From Ignavibacteriales bacterium (GTDB lineage Bacteria; Bacteroidota; Ignavibacteria; UBA10030): a DNA stretch of 10,989 nt. Each line of letters begins with the position of its first letter. Positions within the stretch are counted from its first letter, which is position 1. The stretch spans positions 1 to 10,989 of the forward strand of contig JACQPU010000102.1 in the NCBI GenBank assembly GCA_016207365.1. Direction: 5' to 3'. Both the position numbers and the translations under genes were made by a program. The notes beneath the pieces were generated by a model that saw only the letters and a program-made list of their open reading frames with translations, was not told the origin of the DNA and searched no databases. Shown here in pieces: positions 7,616-10,989 of this stretch.

Positions 7616-7675
7616 CTCCGTGTTAATCCGCGGTCGATCCTCTTGACGCGGAAAAGAACAGATTGAACACGGGAG
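7616..7675. repeat. Long imperfect inverted repeat (structured element)
   Basis: CTCCGTGTTAAT (7616-7627) pairs with 7662-7675 as 4 + 5 + 3 base pairs, with single-G bulges at about 7665 and 7671. Inside it, TCCGCG (7627-7632) and CGCGGA (7647-7652) form a second 6-bp stem, extendable by TC/GA with one bulge. No T-run follows on the + strand, so a simple intrinsic terminator is unlikely. It may be a structured leader, a small RNA, or a protein-binding site. The pairing is seen directly; the role is unknown. Confidence 0.45.
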
Positions 7676-7704
7676 TCCGTTCTTCGCATATGAGCGGACC
7701 CTAC

Positions 7705-7736
7705 CTTGCTTCTCCCTCCTCTTTTCCGTAATTTTC
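7705..7736 (+). promoter_or_regulatory. Candidate Bacteroidota-type promoter for the PlsY-like / htrA unit
   Basis: CTTG (7705-7708) is followed after 20 nt by TAATTTTC (7729-7736). This matches seven of eight positions of the Bacteroidota -7 element TAnnTTTG (counting the two free positions), with a TTG -33 element at about the right distance. A transcript would start roughly 15 nt before the TTG start codon at 7759. The match depends on the organism being in that group, and short degenerate motifs occur by chance. Confidence 0.3.
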
Positions 7737-7758
7737 TTTTTCACGAGCCTTTTGACCA

Positions 7759-8376
7759 TTGCCCTTTCCCCTCGTTCTCGGCTTCCTCGGCGGATATCTC
7801 GTAGGGTCCCTCCCGATCGGCTATTTCCTTGTCAAGTGGCGGTCCCGTCTTGATATGCGCTCCGCGGGAAGCGGAAATGTTGGTGCTCTTAACGCCGGGG
7901 TTGTAACGGGTTCCGCTGGGACGGGAATAGCTGTGGGTGTATCGGACGGAGCAAAGGGTCTTGTGGCTGCCTTGGGTGGATGGATGCTCGGAGGAACCTT
8001 CTGGATTGCAGCCCTGGCCCTCTTGGGTTCGGTTGTTGGCCATAACTATCCGCTCTGGCTCAAGTTCAGAGGGGGGAGAGGCCTGGCTACGGCGTGCGGA
8101 GGACTCTTTGTCCTCGGATTGGCATATACGATCGTGTGGTGCACGCTCTGGACGGTACTCAAGTCAACAAAAAAGAGCGTCCTTGTGTCCAATATTGTCG
8201 CAACGGTTGCCACTCCGGCGATCCTTTTTCTGCTGCCGGAGCACGCGATCGTCGCCGTTATGACCTCGGCAGCAACGCCGTCCGAATTCAGGATCTTTGC
8301 TTTGGGTCTCAGCGCTGTGCTGTACCTCCGCCATCACGGAGTATGGAAGGAACGACGTCAGGAGAGAAAGCCATGA
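7759..8376 (+). CDS. Divergent PlsY-like membrane protein (glycerol-3-phosphate acyltransferase family), probable TTG start
   Basis: This 205-residue hydrophobic protein is a clear PlsY homologue: an N-terminal membrane segment with GSLPIGYFLVK (16-26), GSGNVGALN (37-45), SDGAKG (62-67), GHNYPLW (94-100) and FRGGRGLAT (103-111). It differs at key sites. The motif 1 arginine (Arg47 of the intact PlsY at 5840-6508) is replaced by Val, the motif 1 Thr is Leu, and GGKG has become GGRG. Motif 3 (HRxNIxRLxxGxE) is absent; the chain ends in a basic tail after YLRHHGVWKE. In studied PlsY the motif 1 arginine and motif 3 His/Asn matter for activity, so normal acyltransferase function is doubtful. An in-frame TGA at 7753-7755 and the lack of an ATG before residue 33 make TTG 7759 the best start; no Shine-Dalgarno sequence is seen. 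It overlaps the next gene by 4 nt. Confidence 0.82.
   Translation: MPFPLVLGFLGGYLVGSLPIGYFLVKWRSRLDMRSAGSGNVGALNAGVVTGSAGTGIAVGVSDGAKGLVAALGGWMLGGTFWIAALALLGSVVGHNYPLWLKFRGGRGLATACGGLFVLGLAYTIVWCTLWTVLKSTKKSVLVSNIVATVATPAILFLLPEHAIVAVMTSAATPSEFRIFALGLSAVLYLRHHGVWKERRQERKP
8361..8364 (+). promoter_or_regulatory. Ribosome binding site of the HtrA-type protease gene
   Basis: GGAG lies 8 nt before the ATG at 8373, inside the end of the PlsY-like gene. It supports this start over longer in-frame extensions reaching back to 8094, which would only add sequence from the overlapping gene. Confidence 0.65.
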
Positions 8377-9575
8377 GCGGACAAATTCTTCGGGGTGTCA
8401 TGATTCTGATGATCCCACTGTTGATCGGTATGGGACTGGGGTACTCTATTCGGCCCGCGCTTCCGGCGCCCGTGGAGCAACCACCCGGCTTTGAAAATGC
8501 CTTTCCGGTTGGGCAGGAAAGCGAAAGAAGTCAGGATCCGACAGTCACAACAACGTCCTCCCGGCAGAACGCAATCACCCGGGCCGTGGCCAGAGTGAGT
8601 CCGGCTGTGGTGGGAATCAACGTCATAGAAATCCGCGAATACAGAGACCCCTTCTATCGGTTTTTCGGAGACGATCCATGGATGCGGCGGTTTTTTGGCG
8701 ACCGGTCCTATCGTCAGCAGGTGAAGGGACTCGGATCGGGATTCATCATTTCGCCCGACGGATACATTGTTACGAACGACCACGTGGCGGGGAATGCAAC
8801 ACAGATCACGGTGACCCTGACCAGCGGAGAGAGGCTTGAGGCAAAGCTTGTCGGCACGGATCCTGTCAGCGATATCGCTCTTTTGAAAGTGGAAGGCGGC
8901 AACCTCCCGTTCTTGAGTCTCGGCAATTCCGATGAGATCATCATAGGCGAATGGGCTATTGCCTTTGGAAATCCCTTCGGCCTCTTCGAGATCAACGACA
9001 AACCAACAATCACCGTCGGCGTCGTGAGTTCAACCGGAATGAACCTGGGTCGTGTAGAGAACCGGTTTTATCGCGATATGATCGAGACTGACGCGGCCAT
9101 TAACGGTGGCAACAGCGGAGGCCCGCTTGTGAACAGCCTGGGAGATGTAATAGGAATGAACACCTTGATTTTCACCGGAGGCCAAAGTACCACGTTTGTC
9201 GGCTACGGGTTTGCCATTCCTATCAACAAGGTGAAGCGCGTGGTGTCTGAGTTGAAGGGAACCGGCAGAGTGTCGCGGGATGGATGGCATGGATTTGATT
9301 TCCAATCGGTGGATAACCGCATAGCGCGTTACTTCGGCCTTCAGCGAGCTGAAGGTGTCATTGTGAGCGATGTTGAGCGGAGCGGTCCGGCGGCAAAGGC
9401 TGGATTGAGAGTTGGAGACATCATCACAGAGGTGAACGGGCAGAAAATTACTTCGGAAGACGACCTGTATGTCTTGCTGAGCGACTCCCGTCCTGGCGAA
9501 AATCTGAACATGAAAGTCTACCGCGACAGAGCCACAACAACCGTCACGATAACACTAGGCCGCAAATCATCCTAA
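8373..9575 (+). CDS. htrA: Membrane-anchored HtrA/Deg-type serine protease with one PDZ domain
   Basis: This 400-residue trypsin-like protease should degrade or process misfolded envelope proteins in the periplasm. Residues 7-24 form a single hydrophobic segment with no lipobox, acting as an uncleaved anchor or signal. A Pro/Ser/Thr-rich linker (about 27-60) follows. The protease domain carries the full triad: His137 in TNDHVAG, Asp167 in DPVSDIALLK, and Ser248 in GGNSGGP. The LA-loop region (about 86-112) is rich in Phe/Arg, as in many Deg proteins. One C-terminal PDZ domain spans about 305-398, including EGVIVSDV and the PAAKAGLRVGDIITEVNG block. The single PDZ and anchor resemble DegS architecture more than two-PDZ DegP, but a DegS-like signalling role is not shown, and no sigma-E or RseA gene is present. 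The start overlaps the PlsY-like stop as ATGA, suggesting translational coupling. Confidence 0.93.
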   Translation: MSGQILRGVMILMIPLLIGMGLGYSIRPALPAPVEQPPGFENAFPVGQESERSQDPTVTTTSSRQNAITRAVARVSPAVVGINVIEIREYRDPFYRFFGDDPWMRRFFGDRSYRQQVKGLGSGFIISPDGYIVTNDHVAGNATQITVTLTSGERLEAKLVGTDPVSDIALLKVEGGNLPFLSLGNSDEIIIGEWAIAFGNPFGLFEINDKPTITVGVVSSTGMNLGRVENRFYRDMIETDAAINGGNSGGPLVNSLGDVIGMNTLIFTGGQSTTFVGYGFAIPINKVKRVVSELKGTGRVSRDGWHGFDFQSVDNRIARYFGLQRAEGVIVSDVERSGPAAKAGLRVGDIITEVNGQKITSEDDLYVLLSDSRPGENLNMKVYRDRATTTVTITLGRKSS

Positions 9576-9614
9576 TAATGATAGAACACGGAAAGATCGG
9601 ATTGTACGGATTGT

Positions 9615-9639
9615 CACGGATTCAAAATCCGTGCTTTTT
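9615..9639 (+). terminator. Intrinsic (rho-independent) terminator after htrA
   Basis: CACGGATT (9615-9622) pairs perfectly with AATCCGTG (9626-9633), giving an 8-bp stem with a CAA loop, or 7 bp with a 5-nt loop. C and then TTTTT (9635-9639) follow. This is the clearest terminator in the window and marks the end of the PlsY-like/htrA transcript. Confidence 0.85.
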
Positions 9640-9672
9640 CCGTCTCATCGGCTGTTTTCGTGTCCCATACAT

Positions 9673-10971
9673 ATGATCCCACGCTATACACGCCCCCGTG
9701 TGGGGAAGATCTGGGAAGAAGAAAATAAGTTCCGCATCTGGCTCGAGATCGAACTCCTGGCATGTGAAGCGCAGGCTGCGCTCGGGGCAATTCCCGCCGA
9801 AGCCGCACGTGTTATCCGCGAGAAGGCCTCGTTCGATGTTTCTCGCATTGCAGAAATCGAGCGGGAGGTAAAGCACGACGTCATTGCGTTCCTCACGAGC
9901 GTCGGCGAATTTGTCGGACCCGAGTCGAGGTTCATTCACCTCGGGATGACCTCGTCCGACGTTCTTGACACGGCACTGGCTGTACAGATGAAGCAGTCAG
10001 CCGAGCTGATTCTGGAAGACCTTGAAGAGCTCAAGAAGGTCCTGGCTCAACGAGCGGTGGAGCATAAGACCACTGTCATGGTCGGGCGAACGCATGGTGT
10101 TCATGCCGAACCTGTGACGCTGGGATTGAAATTCGCTCTCTGGTATGCGGAGAACCAGCGGAATATCGTCCGGATGCGCTCCACCCTTGAAACGATTTCC
10201 GTTGGTCAGATCTCAGGTGCCGTGGGCACGTATGCGCACATCGATCCGTCGGTCGAAGAATATGTCTGCAAAAAGCTCGGCCTGAAGTCCGCTCCGGTTT
10301 CAACTCAGGTTCTCCAGCGCGATCGGCATGCGGAGTTCATGGCCACGCTTGCGGTCGTCGGGTCATCACTCGAGAAGTTTGCCACGGAAATCAGGCACCT
10401 TCAGAAAACTGAAGTACTTGAGGTCGAGGACTACTTCTCGAAGGGGCAAAAGGGCTCCTCCGCCATGCCGCACAAGCGCAACCCGATCACGTGTGAGCGG
10501 ATTGCCGGTCTGTCGCGTGTGCTGAGGGGCAACGCCCTTGCGGCGCTCGAAAACGTGGCACTCTGGCATGAGAGGGACATTACGCATTCGTCCGTCGAGC
10601 GCATCGTCATTCCCGACAGCTGCATTCTGCTTGATTACATGCTCGCGCAGTTCACGGACGTTGTGTCGAAGCTTCTGGTGTATCCGGAGAGAATGAAGAA
10701 GAATATTGAGAGGACCAATGGGCTGATCTTTTCGCAATCGGTTCTTCTCGCTCTCACGAAGAAGGGGATGAAGCGTGAAGATGCGTATCGGATCGTCCAG
10801 GACCATGCCATGAAGGTTTGGGAGAACGGGGCGACAGGATTTGAGGAATTGATCCGTAAGGACAAGGAGATTCAGAAGGTCTTGGGAGAGAAGGATTTGG
10901 AGGAGATTTTTGATTTGAAGAAAAATGTGAAGCATGTGGATGTGGTGTTCAAAAGACTGGGGTTGGGCTGA
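9673..10971 (+). CDS. purB: Adenylosuccinate lyase (PurB)
   Basis: PurB removes fumarate from SAICAR and from adenylosuccinate, acting twice in purine synthesis as a cytoplasmic homotetramer. The 432-residue protein is the size of the short bacterial (B. subtilis/T. maritima) type. The superfamily signature GSSAMPHKRNP is at 261-271, with the catalytic serine in this mobile loop. His68 (in KHD), His89 (in FIHLGMTSSD) and His141 (in GRTHGVHAEP) fall at the same numbers as the active-site histidines of B. subtilis PurB, supporting the ATG at 9673. The frame is open back to 9631, but that extension would cross the terminator stem. No Shine-Dalgarno sequence is visible. Only 33 nt separate the terminator T-run from the start, so its promoter is either very close or the gene relies on read-through. 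The stop codon is at 10969-10971. Confidence 0.97.
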   Translation: MIPRYTRPRVGKIWEEENKFRIWLEIELLACEAQAALGAIPAEAARVIREKASFDVSRIAEIEREVKHDVIAFLTSVGEFVGPESRFIHLGMTSSDVLDTALAVQMKQSAELILEDLEELKKVLAQRAVEHKTTVMVGRTHGVHAEPVTLGLKFALWYAENQRNIVRMRSTLETISVGQISGAVGTYAHIDPSVEEYVCKKLGLKSAPVSTQVLQRDRHAEFMATLAVVGSSLEKFATEIRHLQKTEVLEVEDYFSKGQKGSSAMPHKRNPITCERIAGLSRVLRGNALAALENVALWHERDITHSSVERIVIPDSCILLDYMLAQFTDVVSKLLVYPERMKKNIERTNGLIFSQSVLLALTKKGMKREDAYRIVQDHAMKVWENGATGFEELIRKDKEIQKVLGEKDLEEIFDLKKNVKHVDVVFKRLGLG

Positions 10972-10989
10972 AGTATGTACCACGGAAAC

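Larger units (their letters stand above)
7566..7758. other. 193-nt non-coding region between gpsA and the PlsY-like gene
   Basis: This is the longest gene-free stretch in the window. Its first part (7566-7615) shows nothing recognisable. The middle (7616-7675) holds a long imperfect hairpin. The last part (about 7700-7757) is strongly pyrimidine-rich and contains a possible promoter. No convincing small ORF with a ribosome binding site was seen on either strand. Confidence 0.6.

Noticed and set aside
7675..7699. GTCCG/CGGAC hairpin as a gpsA terminator
   Set aside because: The stem is only 5 bp with a 15-nt loop, and the nearest T-run is more than 20 nt downstream; the competing structure at 7616-7675 is stronger.
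8094..8372. N-terminal extension of the HtrA-type protease frame
   Set aside because: The frame is open, but it overlaps the PlsY-like gene. The ATG at 8373 has a good GGAG site and is followed directly by the membrane anchor.
9597..9622. Three short CGGATT repeats before the terminator as a tandem repeat array
   Set aside because: The copies are only 6-7 nt with uneven spacing and the last is part of the terminator stem; this is too little to call a repeat element.
1..10989. CRISPR arrays, insertion sequences, integrase or toxin-antitoxin genes
   Set aside because: None were seen: no regularly spaced repeats, no transposase motifs, and no small paired ORFs with ribosome binding sites in the gaps.

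Overview
This window is almost entirely protein-coding. It carries nine genes or gene parts, all on the + strand, with ordinary bacterial spacing. Most are core housekeeping genes. GC content looks moderately above 50% by eye and is even throughout, and there are no mobile elements, CRISPR arrays, rRNA or recognisable tRNA genes. The QueA and PlsY proteins, the mixture of Shine-Dalgarno (SD) and SD-less starts, and a promoter-like TTG / TAnnTTT(G) element suggest a bacterium of the Bacteroidota/Chlorobiota/Ignavibacteria (FCB) type. That placement is an inference from protein style and needs a phylogeny.

Region 1 (1-1177) holds the 3' end of a YbdK-type glutamate-cysteine-ligase-like carboxylate-amine ligase. 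Ten bases later comes a class I glutamine amidotransferase-like hydrolase of the PuuD (gamma-glutamyl-GABA hydrolase) type with an intact Cys/His/Glu triad. Together they look like a make-and-cleave pair for a gamma-glutamyl or other amide-linked metabolite of unknown identity.

Region 2 (1198-5758) runs ppdK (pyruvate phosphate dikinase), queA (queuosine tRNA modification) and ispD (MEP isoprenoid pathway), with gaps of 31 and 3 nt. This is a plausible single transcript. The ispD stop codon lies in a perfect 8-bp inverted repeat directly upstream of a weak promoter-like pair.

Region 3 (5840-8376) is about phospholipid precursors: plsY (acyl-phosphate:glycerol-3-phosphate acyltransferase), gpsA (glycerol-3-phosphate dehydrogenase, which makes the PlsY substrate), and then a second, divergent PlsY-like membrane protein. 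The second copy keeps the GSGN and glycine-rich motifs but lacks the motif 1 arginine and the whole motif 3. A structured, 193-nt, pyrimidine-rich intergenic region lies in front of it. This divergent paralogue is the most interesting gene here.

Region 4 (8373-10971) holds a membrane-anchored HtrA-type serine protease with one PDZ domain, overlapping the PlsY-like gene by ATGA. A strong intrinsic terminator follows, then purB (adenylosuccinate lyase). No dramatic undescribed system is evident. The leads are the divergent PlsY coupled to HtrA, the gamma-glutamyl ligase/hydrolase pair, and several intergenic RNA or DNA structures.
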